Shown one piece after another: positions 45,741-57,129 of a DNA stretch of 64,000 nucleotides. The first letter of the stretch is position 1, and each line of letters begins with the position of its first letter. The translations under genes and the position numbers were made by a program. A model generated the notes under the pieces. That model was not told the DNA's origin, did no database searches, and was given only the letters and a program-made list of their open reading frames with translations. The stretch covers positions 1,550,001-1,614,000 of the forward strand of contig CM007989.1 in the NCBI GenBank assembly GCA_002189035.1. The letters are read 5' to 3'. Source of the DNA: Utricularia gibba. Lineage: Eukaryota; Streptophyta; Magnoliopsida; Lamiales; Lentibulariaceae.

Positions 45741-47470
45741 ACCCGTTTAAATTTGACTTTTCATAAACCGTCTTCCCATATTCCAAAAAATAATTTAAAA
45801 AATATATAATATTACCAAAAACAAATAAATCGATCCTAAGTTTTTTAATTTAAAAGATATGCATGTGATTGGGCTTCTAGAAGAATAATATCAATACTTT
45901 TCATGTTGATAAGTGGGCTCCGTATCACAGTACACGTCCCCTCTCCGTCTTCTAGAAGGATGTGGGCCCGCACCTCACGCGACGCCCCACGGTAACCGTA
46001 GCACTACCCGATCCAGAGGATTTGCACCCCTTGTTTGGGCTAGACTCGAAACTTACTCTGTTGGGCTGATAAATCGATGGCCCATTGGATGGCACATGTT
46101 GAGAGTCCACAGAAGGCCCAAGTCGGTAGGCTGTTATTTTGATATATTTCTTGTGTGTGTTTATATTATTAAACAAAAGTTACAAAATAAAATTTAAAAT
46201 GCATTAAATTATGTATTAATGTGGTATTGAGATTTATTATCTATTTCTTGTCATTTTTAATGCAGATGAAAGCGTGGGAAATATATTTAATAAATATGAA
46301 TCATGTAATATGTAGGCCTTTTGCAAAACTAGTAGTGAAAAAAATATTATAATAATAAGGAATTATAATGTTTTCATGGGTAGCTCATTAAATCATTCGT
46401 TAACCATAATTAAATTGTTTTAGATCGTAAATTATTCATAATGGGAATTGTATTAAAATAAAAAAATGTATTGACTCGTTTTAGATTATAAATCTTTAAT
46501 CATTTTATAGTAAAATTAGATTCTGTAATTAACATTAATAATTATTGAAATTTATTGAATTATATTTTATTAATTAAATAAGATATTATTAAAAATTATA
46601 ATATATATTTTTTATTTACTTAAAATATTATTATATTAAATAATATAATAATTTAATATATTAAACTTTATAATATATTATTTTATTTTATTAAATTTTA
46701 TAATATAATTGTATAGTATAATATAAAATAATTTTATAATATTAAATTAATTATATTCACATAATTTTAAAAATGATTCTATTTTATATAACAAGTCCAA
46801 ATTGTGTTAAGATCAATTGAATCATTTTGGATTGTGAATCGATCTCATGAATCATTTATGTTCTAACAATTTTTCGATGATAATATTAGCAATGAAAATG
46901 AATATTAATAATAAAAAATGTTGGATGCCAACACAAGTCAAATAGAAAGTGTGTCCACTTGAGAGGGGAAAGGAGATGGAATTGTTTTAATTAAACGCTT
47001 TAAGTAAAAACAAACACGTAATTAGTGTTTGACTTTTGTATGGTTTCATCTTTGGGGGACTTTTGAGGAATCGCTTTCCAGCGCAGATGGAGGATAATTT
47101 TCCTTCTTCATTTTATGTATTTATATTACTCCAGGGAAGTAGACAGGAAAACGGTGAACACACAATTCCCAGTTCCGTAGAAACGCGCTCCTAAAAAGCG
47201 TTTCTTTTGGTGTTGCTGGTTTCGTCTACCCGAGCTTTAATTCCTTCTTCTTTGCGCTTCCAACGCGGTTTTTCCGAGTGATTCGGATATGGGTTTCACT
47301 CAGTAGGAGCTGATTCACTTTCCCACATTTCGTTTTCATTACGTTTTGGGTTTTGTTGGAACCATGTGAAAATTTAAAGCCTTTTGTCTTTCTTGCTCTG
47401 GAGATTACTTTTTCTGGGTTTCACGTTTCGAAGCTGGTTTTGATCTACTGCTCTGGACTTGTTTGGAGTT
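45741..47470. other. AT-rich intergenic region, includes a dispersed AT repeat
   Basis: No gene. 46600-46760 shares TAATATAATAATTTAATATATTAAA and TTTTATTAAATTTTATA blocks with 53050-53145, suggesting a dispersed AT-rich repeat family. 47040-47470 contains a probable leader of the Tubby-like gene. Confidence 0.45.
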
Positions 47471-49302
47471 ATGTCGTTCAAGAGTTTGTTGCAAGACATG
47501 AAGGGTGAACTGAGTGGCTCCAGGAAGGGACTTGATGGCAAATCTCGGACTGGATCGAGGTCCGGGTCGAATCGGGTGGCCCGATATTCTTCAGGATTTG
47601 TTGATGATGCCTTCAAGCAGAGCTGCTGGGCAAATATGCCTCCAGAGTTATTGAGGGACGTGCTTATGCGAATTGAGGACTCTGAGTGTACATGGCCTGA
47701 GAGGAGGAATGTGATTGCTTGTGCTGGTGTTTGTCGGAGCTGGAGAGAAATCATGAAGGACATAGTTAAGACCTTGCAACTCTCTGGGAAGTTGACTTTT
47801 CCAGTTTCACTGAAGCAGGTATCTTCCACTTCTTAAATGATCATTGTATAAAGACCCGCATCTTCTTATCGTAGAATACATTCCATTTGCTGATGACACA
47901 ATTTGATGCTCTGCACTTAGATTCTCCCTAATCTGGGTACTTATCGTTACCCCCATTTCGTTTACTCATTGAGTTACAGATGATTTCATTGCACGAAAGG
48001 TCAATCCTTGAAATCAATGAAACTGTTCATTATGATACTAGATGTTTCTTGAGATTCCTATGTGCACAGAAGTTTTGATAGTCCTCTTTGTTGTACGAAA
48101 TTTGGCTTTTTTGATACTCCATCTACTCACTCTTTATGTTGTAGTTTTGCACCTAACATATTGGATGTTTGTGCAGCCGGGCCCTAGAAACGGTTTGATT
48201 CAGTGCTTCATAAAGCGGAATCGTGGAAGTCAGTCCTATCACCTTTACCTAAGCCTGAATCAAGGTAGGGCAGTAAGATCACGCTACTAGTATCGTTCTG
48301 GACTTCCATTTTGATCGTCTGTAACAAGGTTTTGTATCAACAGCTTGCAATGATGAGGGGAAATTCATTCTTGCTGCTCAAAGATGCAGAAGACCAACTT
48401 ATTCAGACTATATTATATCTCTGAATCCTGAAGAAGTGTCAAGGGGCAGCAGCAACTACATCGGGAAGTTGAGGTAAATGATTCAAGTTCCGGGAATCAG
48501 AATTCACTTCCCTGTAGCTATGATGGTGACACTCTTTGCTGTTTCTGTTTCTACAGGTCTAATCTTTTCAGGACCAAGTTTACCGTGTACGATGCTCAGG
48601 CCCCAACAGCGGGAGCTAAATTCACCAAGTCCCGTTCAACCAGAATCATGGGACTGAAGCAGGTTTCGCCCCGAGCCCCTGCTGGTAACTATACTGTGGC
48701 TCATGTGTCGTATGGCCTGAATATCTTAGGATCGAGGTAAGATGAATTGTTTCATTCACCACATGGATTGCTTGAGTTTTAGCCGTTGATTTCTCATGCA
48801 ATGTGAATGGTTGCGTCGTAATAGAGGTCCAAGGCGGATGCAGTGTGTTATGGATGCAATACCAGCATCAGCAACTGATCCAAGCGGTGTGGCTCCAACT
48901 CAGACTGAGCTTCTCCCGGCAAGCTTGAACTCTTCTCCCTCCCGATCCTTTCACAGGTCGAAATCAATCCAAATGGATAACCTTGACGATGATGATGAAA
49001 CTCCCCATTCCCACTGTGAGGAAATGCTCGTTTTGAAGAACAAGGCACCCCGGTGGCACGAACAGCTTCAGTGTTGGTGTCTCAACTTCAACGGGCGTGT
49101 GACGGTTGCTTCAGTAAAGAACTTCCAGTTAGTCGTTGCTCGTGAAAACTCCGCAGCAGATCAGGAGCAGGAGAAAGTTATTCTCCAGTTTGGGAAGGTG
49201 GGAAGGGATGTGTTCACCATGGATTACCAGTACCCCATTTCAGCTTTTCAAGCGTTTGCTATCTGCCTAAGCAGCTTCGACACAAAGATCGCTTGTGAAT
49301 GA
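47471..49302 (+). CDS. TULP: Tubby-like F-box protein
   Basis: Exons 47471-47818, 48177-48264, 48344-48473, 48557-48736, 48825-49302; all phases close, 407 aa. N-terminal F-box ([20 protein letters not shown]...[19 protein letters not shown]), which binds SKP1 in an SCF ubiquitin ligase. The tubby barrel begins [16 protein letters not shown] and carries Lys/Arg phosphoinositide-contact residues. It ends with the family signature [16 protein letters not shown] and a C-terminal [21 protein letters not shown]. Plant members tether to the plasma membrane through PIP2 and act in stress and hormone responses. No frame problem. Confidence 0.96.
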
Positions 49303-49937
49303 CAGGTGACTCCTAGTTTTCTGTATGAGGGTTTGTATGACGTTTAACTAATTGCTCTACTTGTAATGCCAAATGGATTGATTTATTCCACGGTAATAAT
49401 AACCTGGTATAAGAAGGCATTGCTTAACAGACAATGTACATTCCTTTCCAATTACATCTAGTCCCAAATACTCAATACACAACACCAGCATGACGCTCAA
49501 GCGGTCAAGGAACATTTGGGTTGGGGGCCTTCAGAAAAACAAGCCACCCTCCGTACACCATGGATAAGGAGGCCATAGAGCATCCTGCGGATCAAACCTC
49601 TTGCTGAGGCATAAATGAACCTGCATATCATGAAAGTTTGTTCCTTTATGATCTGTCTCAGTAATCTCAAAAAGGAGCTACACAGAAAATGGGAACTTTT
49701 AACAAGGGAGACACTAACTACAGGCCTCAGATTAGCATATTGGCACATTCATCACAGCAGCAACAACTCCTAGGTAAAACCCGGGATGCGCATTGATGTT
49801 ATTGAAGCTTCGGCCAAGAAGTTTTCGTCACAGGCAACATAAGGATAACCCCGATCCATTGACAGCTAATGCAAGTTCAAAAATCACCAAAAAGAGTACG
49901 CGAAAAGAGATAAAAGCACACAACCTGAAACGCATCT
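49303..49937. other. Convergent 3' ends of the Tubby-like and RPB7 genes
   Basis: 3' UTRs of two genes meeting tail to tail; no ORF of note. Confidence 0.5.
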
Positions 49938-50471
49938 TCAAGAAGTTGCACTAGGATCACTAATAACGCCCAAAAAGTCATCTTTTATCGTTCCGACGCA
50001 GAAAATTTCAGTAGCATCAACACGGGTCCCAATTATCTTCAACCTAATTTCACTATCCTTCTGAATCTTGACCGACCCATCAGAAGTCGTATAATTAGGC
50101 ATATCCCCGGCTTGGAACTCCATGTCATCGGGAATTAAGTGGTTAGAAACGAAAATCTGAACAGGCCCGGCTTCCGCAAAGAAGCCCATCTTGTTTACCA
50201 TCGTCACGACGGCTTCGAGAATCTCCCCCTTAAAGGGTCGGAACACCACGCACTGATACTTCACCGGAAACGTGACGAATCCCGATCCGTCACGAATCAG
50301 TCCTTTACCGACGCTGTCTATACCAGTAATCGCCACGATGAAGCCATGGCGACCGCTGCAAGTCCCCTCGACATCTTTCAGCAGCTTTGCCACAAGCTTA
50401 TCGCGGAGATCTCGCCCAAAATGGCGAGGATGCAGCTGCATATTCCGCTCCAATACTATGTGAAAAAACAT
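49938..50471 (-). CDS. NRPB7: DNA-directed RNA polymerase II subunit RPB7
   Basis: Intronless, 177 aa, the normal length of RPB7. Start at MFFHIVLERNMQLHPRHFG, the family N-terminus; the frame is open upstream but that extension is not conserved. N-terminal RNP-like (tip) domain, then an S1/OB domain containing GSGFVTFPVKYQCVVFRPFKGE and PVQIFVSNHLIPDDMEF. With RPB4 it forms the stalk that binds nascent RNA. NRPB7 is favoured over the Pol IV/V forms by the sequence and the lack of introns, though this is not certain. Confidence 0.93.
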   Translation of the reverse strand: MFFHIVLERNMQLHPRHFGRDLRDKLVAKLLKDVEGTCSGRHGFIVAITGIDSVGKGLIRDGSGFVTFPVKYQCVVFRPFKGEILEAVVTMVNKMGFFAEAGPVQIFVSNHLIPDDMEFQAGDMPNYTTSDGSVKIQKDSEIRLKIIGTRVDATEIFCVGTIKDDFLGVISDPSATS

Positions 50472-51022
50472 CCTCTCCGGGAGCAGGAATCGTAAGCAAA
50501 CCAGCGACGCCCGCGACGAGAAATGAGATTTCAACTTAGGGCTTCTCCAAGATGATGAATTTATAGGGCTCACATATTCTTTTTGGGCCGAGGCCCATAC
50601 ATCCTTACTCACCTATATTTTAAAATTAATAAGTCGACTAATTTCCTCGCTTAATTGATAATATAGCCTGATATTCTTCTATTATAGAATAATAAATTAA
50701 ATAAATTCAACGAAAAATAAAAAAAATCATTGTATTATATATATAGTGGATATTTTAAAATGAAATTTGGATTTTGAAAAAGGTTATTACTATAATACCC
50801 CTATGTTCGATTGGTACAAGAAAAAGTGTTTCCAGAGGCCGCCGTACGCTTCGTCTCTGTTCATCAAAATCTGTACAAAAACTAGCATTCCGCACATGCA
50901 AATTCATGGATTTTGATGAGAAAAATCTGAGGAACAAGCAAATCTGGATGGTGGCATCGCCCCTTGTGAATGACTCCATAGCCAGGAGCAAAATGGCGAT
51001 TGCACATACGCAGGAAGACTAG
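50472..51022. other. Intergenic between two minus-strand genes
   Basis: Holds the RPB7 promoter and the 3' UTR of the B-box gene. AT-rich near 50630-50760. The plus-strand ORF at 50774-51022 has no features. Confidence 0.45.
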
Positions 51023-52255
51023 CTAATGTTCGATCTTTGCAAACCGACCCCTGATCCTGGTCCTGGATTCTGCCCGAACCTTCCTCGATTCGTACCGAAT
51101 CTGCTTCTCGTACCTGTCGGAATCGAATCATATGAAAGACTCAGATGTGGGGAAATAAGCAAATGAGTTGACGCTCATCTGAGCTCAGCTCACCGTCTGG
51201 TTTTCTTTTTCTCCTTGTATCTCGAGAGTGCGCAATCCCTTTCTTGGGTGTTGAGCTCACGCACTGCACGCTTGAGAGGAACTTGGAAAACGTTCGCATC
51301 AGGAACAACATGGTTAGCATCACCAGTATCCGGATCCGTTTCTGAAGTCCAATTGTTTGCCTCAATCAAGGGGAAGCTTTGGCCCTGTTCAGATGAACTG
51401 ATCTGCTGCGAACATGAAGAGGGGTGTCAAGTAGAGGGAACCAGCAAGGCGCTAATGAAATGAGTCCTGGGGTTACCTCACAAAAAGGAACTGGTAAACT
51501 TGGGGCCTGCAGCTGCAGCCGCAGCTTTGCACAATTCTCGGTTCCTGATTCATCAAAATCTCCAACACAAGTGTGGAGTTTATGTTCGTTTGTAGCCATT
51601 TCACGAAGCTGCCTTAGTATATCTTCCTTGTGTTTGCCACAAATCGCGTTCCTATTCTGAAATTTGTACATGAAAGTATGAAGTACAGATCTTTTTTTTT
51701 TCCAAGGCATGATGCGAAAAATTGAGAAACCAGAACCTTGGGCAGAGGAGGAACGTCCATAGCTTGAAAACTATGTGGAGAATCAGCAGAATCCTTGGTA
51801 ACAATCGCGTTATCGAGATTGACAACAGAAGCAGTTTCCCAAACCAACAAATCCATCCACCCATCCTCCTCGTCATCACTTTTCTTGGTCAAATCCTCCA
51901 ACCCCAGAAAACTCAGCAACTCGGTAAAAGAAGGGCACCCACTAAAACCCTCAATCGGTCTCCGATCGTGAACCGTCACGAAGTTCCCGTGAAGCTCCCA
52001 ATCACAATTTTGACAGAGAACGGTGGACTCAGTAGAACAGAAAATCGAACAGGGCGCGGAGTCGCAGCCGTCGCAGAGAAGAGAGCGGGCGTGTTTCTGG
52101 AAAAGGGGATTCGAGAAATGGGCTTCTCGATCGCAGTTGAAACAGAGCCTTGCGGAATCGGCACGGCAGTAGAGAAACGCCTTTGAGGAGTTGCACAAAT
52201 CGCAGAGACGCGGACATGGCCAAGGCCGAGCTCCGTTAGCAGGGAGAAAACTCAT
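51023..52255 (-). CDS. B-box zinc finger / CCT-domain protein (CONSTANS-like, COL9/10 type)
   Basis: Nuclear transcription regulator of light and flowering pathways. Exons 52255-51737, 51656-51477, 51405-51194, 51113-51023; 333 aa. Two B-boxes in tandem: CDLCNSSKAFLYC..CFNCDREAH.. and CDGCDSAPCSIFC..CQNCDWELH.. (zinc Cys/His spacing intact). The middle is acidic. The C-terminal CCT domain is split by the last intron: RDCALSRYKEKKKTRR in exon 3, then YEKQIRYESRKVRAESRTRI in exon 4, ending KIEH. The long linker and the double B-box fit the COL9/COL10 group. The exon 3 acceptor is GCAGCAG, a tandem NAG site that could add or drop one Gln. Confidence 0.93.
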
Positions 52256-54683
52256 CCCTAAAACCCAGATTTCAGAAGCTCTAGGCTCGGGATGGAGATG
52301 GATTGAGCGGCCCCCGAAGCCGTCAAAAGTTCGCGAGTCCGAGAAGAAGCGAGAATCTCAAGAATCTTATCGCCTACTCCTTCCATTGGGGTCCGTGTGT
52401 CCGTACACCCATGTTCTCACTGGTGTGGATGAAAAAAATTTAACACAAAACACCAAATTCTGTATTCTCCAGATCTCACATAAACCAAAATCAGTACACA
52501 GCATCTTTTAAAATTCCGACTCCCTCTGTCTCAGGAAATAATGTCGTCAAAGGATGCCTTGTCTTCTCGCCTACAGAAAAAGCACGAACCCTACATGGCT
52601 ACATATCATTCGAAAAAAAAAAGAAATGCATCCGAAAAAACGGGAACAATTGCAACCGTTTTTTCAACGGCTTTATAAAATACCGTTACATGCATGCACT
52701 CCCAATGGGCTTTGTGCAGTGTTTTTTTAATTTCACTTCCATTATTTCTAAAAAAAAAAGCTTCTATTGACTCTTTATACTTACGATTTCTTTTTAATTT
52801 TACTTTTCGAAAATGATTTTTCAAAAAAGATTTCTAATAAAATATATATAGGATAAAAGTACTTGGTCTCACATATAAAAATTTGTATACAATCCCACCT
52901 TGAGAAGTTTGCGTCAGCCATTACGTCATTCGTGAGGCTCCCCCAACGTAATAATAATGAAAAAAAACATTAAACCTCATATTTAAAATGATTTAATTCT
53001 AATTTTATTGTACTCTTATTTTTTTTGTTTTTAATTTTATCTATTTAAAAAATACATTTATATCATAATGTTAAATTATATAATAATTTAATATATTAAA
53101 TTTCATAATATATATCTATTTTATTAAATTTTATATTATCCTATAAAATATTTTACAATCTCAAATAAATATATTTATATAATATTAAGAGTGACTATAT
53201 TCTATTTGAACCACAACTTCAAATTATAGAATAAGTTGTAATCTTTTTCCAAATTCATGTTCCTTTGATAAGTTTGCGTCAGCCCTTACGTCATGCGTGC
53301 GGCTCCCAACGTAATAATAATTAGAAAAAAAACACGAAACCTCATATTTAAAATGATTTAATTCTAATTTTATTGTACTCTTATTTTTTTGTTTTTAAAT
53401 AATTTATTAATAACATCGCATTTTATATTTGATATCTAAAATCATGTGAAAATAATTGTGTTACAGACCTGGGCCCACACGGTGGAACTGGATAAAGCTC
53501 TTGGGAACGAGCATGGAGGAGACAGGGACGACCCATGAAGCGCAGACCACAGGCTACGAATGTGAACCGGAAAGAGGCGGCAACTGCCGGTAAACATCGT
53601 CTTCGGATCCAACTCATGACTCCACCCAGAAAAGGTTTTCCCTTTTGAGGAATTCGGACAAGTTCCTCCCACCCGGTGGCCCTACGTCTGTCGTCCACCG
53701 GATTCCTTCAAATCCAAAGAAAATAACTACAGAGCTCTGGAGCCACGTTTGATTCGTTTTCATGTGTAAAGGCGTCGCGCCTCGCAGCTGTGAGCTTAAG
53801 CATCGAAAGAAACATGGATGCGAATTCCGGAACTTTCAGTATTGTATTCAATGGAACTCCAGAACAAAAAGATGCTATCGAAATTCTGGGACACTCCTGC
53901 TGTTATTGATCAGAAAAGAATACAAAATTGGTTGCAAACAAAGCTAGTTAAATAAACAGCAACCAACAAACTATGCGGAAGTATGACTCAGATAAACAAC
54001 CATGATATTCTCCCTGTGAATCGTTAACAACTAATTTATCACAGAACGCTCCTCCGAGAGATGAGGGGTCATCGGTAATACAATAAACAATTCCAAATCG
54101 AAACTTGACAACGAAATAATTTAGTATATGAAAAATTGTGGATATATTGTTTATTGTATATTTGAATATCAGGGATACTTCATTTCATTTCAACAAAGGG
54201 GTGGACGGCCCTCTTACTTTGTCATACATTTGATCAGGAAGAACTATCATCGTCTTTGACAGCAGCCCATTGGACAGGCATCCATTCTTCATTGAGTTCT
54301 TCGGACACGAGCTGCTGGTTTGAAAACCAACTGTGTATCAGCAATGGGATGTAGAGCTTAGCAGAAATTAGAGCTGCATAAAACAATCCTGGATTCAAAC
54401 TTCGAGTCTCTAGGCTAATCGTCTGCCTTTTTTTAGGCACACTGGGACTTTTTTTTTAGGGTTTAGGGTCTTCAATACTAAGTTGTGGAAGAAAAAAACT
54501 CGTAAAAAATTTGATTTTTTTTATTCCTTTTAACGTTTCAAACCAGAGCTCAACAAGCAAGAAACTGGGTACTGCGAACGACACGCCACGACTTCATGCT
54601 ACATCCAAACTAAGAAACAAGTCATGTCTTATTGCTGTAGTATAACCAGGGCAGTGGGAGATAAGCGAGGCTGTGTGGGATCA
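52256..54683. other. Intergenic, repeat-bearing
   Basis: 5' leader of the B-box gene up to about 52400, then AT-rich DNA and the 130-bp direct repeats listed separately. Minus-strand ORFs at 53423-53698 and 54234-54440 are open but have no recognised domain and no exon support; I do not call them. Confidence 0.45.
52905..53399. repeat. 130-bp direct repeats flanking a 235-bp AT-rich centre
   Basis: Copies at 52905-53034 and 53270-53399 share AAGTTTGCGTCAGCC.TTACG, AACGTAATAATAAT and the long block CCTCATATTTAAAATGATTT followed by AATTCTAATTTTATTGTACT. Size and layout resemble a TRIM (terminal-repeat retrotransposon in miniature) or a 365-bp tandem unit; there are no clear TG..CA ends and no primer-binding site. 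Confidence 0.7.
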
Positions 54684-54995
54684 TTAAGTGAGGGGGAGGT
54701 TCTGGTATGGCCTGAGGAGCGGGACGAGGCGGCCGCCGAGATGATGCGACATGACCTCGTTCGTCGATCCGATGAGCTGGCCGCCGATGAAGACGGTGGG
54801 GACGGGGCTACTGCAGCCTAATTTTCTGAGGGCTCTCTCGACTTCCTTCCCGTCGAGCTCACTGTCTAGTTCGTAGACCGTGGGGTGTACCCGGAGTTCT
54901 TGGAAGAGCATCTGGACCGCGTAGCAAAGGCAGCAGGTGCTCTTGCTGAAGATCAGGACCCCGTTCGCGGATTTCAGTTTCGATATCTTCTCCAT
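54684..54995 (-). CDS. CC-type glutaredoxin (ROXY-like)
   Basis: Intronless, 103 aa, typical of the plant-only CC class that docks on TGA bZIP factors. Start MEKISKLKSANGVLIFSKS, supported by a TATA box (reading leftward, about 55075-55085). Active site STCCLC, then the glutathione-binding region PVPTVFIGGQLIGSTNEVMSHH with cis-Pro. The C-terminus ends LLRPYQNLPLT and lacks the ALWL tail that many ROXY proteins use to bind TGA factors, so that interaction may be missing or different here. Confidence 0.93.
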   Translation of the reverse strand: MEKISKLKSANGVLIFSKSTCCLCYAVQMLFQELRVHPTVYELDSELDGKEVERALRKLGCSSPVPTVFIGGQLIGSTNEVMSHHLGGRLVPLLRPYQNLPLT

Positions 54996-56089
54996 GCCGA
55001 CGCCGGCCAAAGCCACACAATGTGAAGGAAGACTGTGGGGTTTTGGGTTCAGGCGTCCAGCTTCGATGGGGCGTTTACTTATATAGGGAGGGAATTCCAG
55101 GTTTCGATTCAACTCTTCCGTGCTACGATCGCTGTGCAGGAGGAACAGGTATTTCAAGACAGAATAGCAGGGTGCATGTATTGGAAACCAGCTGAAAAGC
55201 ACTTTATGTCACAGCGACATGTAAGTGAGATATGGCAGTAGAACAAGTTGAAAAAATGATGAGGAGGAACTTGTTCCTTCTACCGACTTTTTAGCAAATT
55301 CTTAACACAACCATTTTCAGCCGTTGTATGATTTTGTTTCATCTCATGAACAAAACAAAACGGCGGCTGTCAATTATCTCGCAAGATTCTTACAAGAATC
55401 CGCATGTCAAGGATAGATGGAATCTAGAAATTTTCCAGAGGATCTTAGCCCCAAGTTGATCGCATTAGAAAAAGAAATTATAACACAAAAATATTCGATA
55501 TGATAAGATCCACGAATTTTTTCGACAGAAGATCAGATTAGATGAAATGTAGACTACAAGCAGCTGAAACGTGACCGTGGCTTTGTATTTGTGGCGATTG
55601 ATGTTCTTGCGAGCAAGCTTAAAGAGGTTAGTGGATGCGGGGAATATGCGCGATTCCGGAAAGATAAGGCCTCTAGAACCGAACATGTGCCTCCCTGCGC
55701 CTGGTGGGCTTCATTCTCGAACAGATGCCTGATTTGAATGAAACCAGGGAAGAGGAGGACACCAACTGCACCATGTTTCATTACCATCTTCCCTGTATTT
55801 ACATGTCGCCGGAGTGAGTATCAATGCTGGGATTTGCAGACTGGGCTCTGTGATCCGGTTCAGCAGACCTGCGGTTCTGGTTGTAGCTTGAAGCATACAA
55901 AGTAATATTTGCTTTGGTGAGCTTATTTTATGTCTGAAAGCATAGGAACCACTCAATGGGGATGCTTGCGTTGCCAACTGGTTCACGTTCTGAGAAGTAT
56001 GGGGTCCGCAGGAAGGAATAGCCATTTCGCGTTATCTTCACAACTGCGGACGCCATTTCATTCTCAACTCGAGTCCTCTTTCTTGCGCC
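54996..56089. promoter_or_regulatory. Divergent intergenic region between glutaredoxin and NdhT genes
   Basis: About 1.1 kb between outward-facing starts. A minus-strand TATATAAGT near 55075-55085 serves the glutaredoxin. No gene called; the minus ORF at 55711-56025 has no features. Confidence 0.45.
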
Positions 56090-56868
56090 ATGGCTGCACC
56101 AGCGGCACCTTCCTTATTTTCACCAACAGCCAGCGCCACCAGACTAGGGAGAATTGGAACAGCAAGGTTTGGTGCGGTTCGTGTGTCGGCTGAGCGAGGT
56201 GGTGGCTCCGGTAACGATGGGGGCGGCAGAGGGCGCCTCCGGGGGTGGACACAAGGATTCATTGGGAGAGTGAGGATGAGGGATGGATAGGGGAAGGATC
56301 ATCACAGGACAAGTTCAGGGAGTTGCTAGGAGAAGGATTATCTGACTCGCTTGATAGCTCTACAGATTCTTACTACCGGTACTGACTGCAGGTTGAATGG
56401 AATTAGATCATGGGTTCCAATACTCACATGAAATAATGTTCATGCTTAAGGTTTCTGGGAGTATCCACAAACGCTGATCTGGAAGAGATCAAGGCAGCGT
56501 ACCGTAGACTATCCAAGGAATATCATCCTGACACGACGACACTTCCTCTGAAAACTGCTTCAGAGAAGTTCATGAAACTAAGGGAAATCTACAATGTCCT
56601 ATGCGATGATGAGAAGAGAAAGTTCTACGACTGGACTCTGATGCAGGAGGTAGCAAGCAGGGAAGCAGAGAAACTGAGGATGAAGCTTGAAGATCCCTAC
56701 ATGAAGGAAGTGGAGAACTGGGTATCAGTTCCTGATATGGTTGATCGTCTGGGCGGAAGGAATATGGAGCTGAATGATCAAGCCAAACAAGCCCTTACCT
56801 TCGATGTTTTGGTCATTCTAGTCTCTATGTGTTGTATAGCATATGTAATCTTCTTTAAACAAACATAA
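56090..56868 (+). CDS. ndhT: Chloroplast NDH complex subunit T (J-domain protein, NdhT/CRRJ)
   Basis: Nuclear-encoded, membrane-anchored J-like subunit of the plastid NAD(P)H dehydrogenase complex used in cyclic electron flow. Exons 56090-56378 and 56451-56868. Transit peptide MAAPAAPSLFSPTASATRLG; conserved PPGVDTRIHWESEDEGWIG; J-like domain VSTNADLEEIKAAYRRLSKE followed by HPD and SEKFMKLREIYNVL; MVDRLGGRNMEL; one C-terminal helix ending IFFKQT. The frame changes between GGGRG and APPGVDTRI at the GGG run 56231-56233: one missing G. Length and all other features match the family. Confidence 0.92.
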
Positions 56869-57129
56869 GGTCTCCTTTCCCAAGCCTGAAGCAAAACAAT
56901 AGAAGCAAAGCCAAAGATACACAACTTTATTGAATCTCAGCATCACCAAGCGCAGGAAACATAACACCTCAAGAAGATCTATAGCACTTGAATTGAATAA
57001 AACACCTTTTACTGAATCTCAGCGTTCCCAAGTGCATAAAACTTCACAAATCCTCAACATGTATCACATAAGAGGGAGTATTGTGAAAAACCATACCTTA
57101 GCGATGGCTTCATCTTGAATTCGAGGGAA

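Noticed and set aside
45191-45766. Plus-strand Pro/His-rich ORF of 191 codons
   Set aside because: Composition follows from CA/TC-rich DNA and mirrors the opposite frame; the minus frame is no better proven, so only that is kept at low confidence.
53423-53698. Minus ORF of 91 codons (MDDRRRATGWEELVR...)
   Set aside because: No domain, exon structure or promoter; chance open frame in a GC-richer patch.
54234-54440. Minus ORF of 68 codons
   Set aside because: Has an ATG and plausible composition but no recognised family; too short to support.
55711-56025. Minus ORF of 104 codons upstream of NdhT
   Set aside because: No homology recalled and no splice or promoter context.
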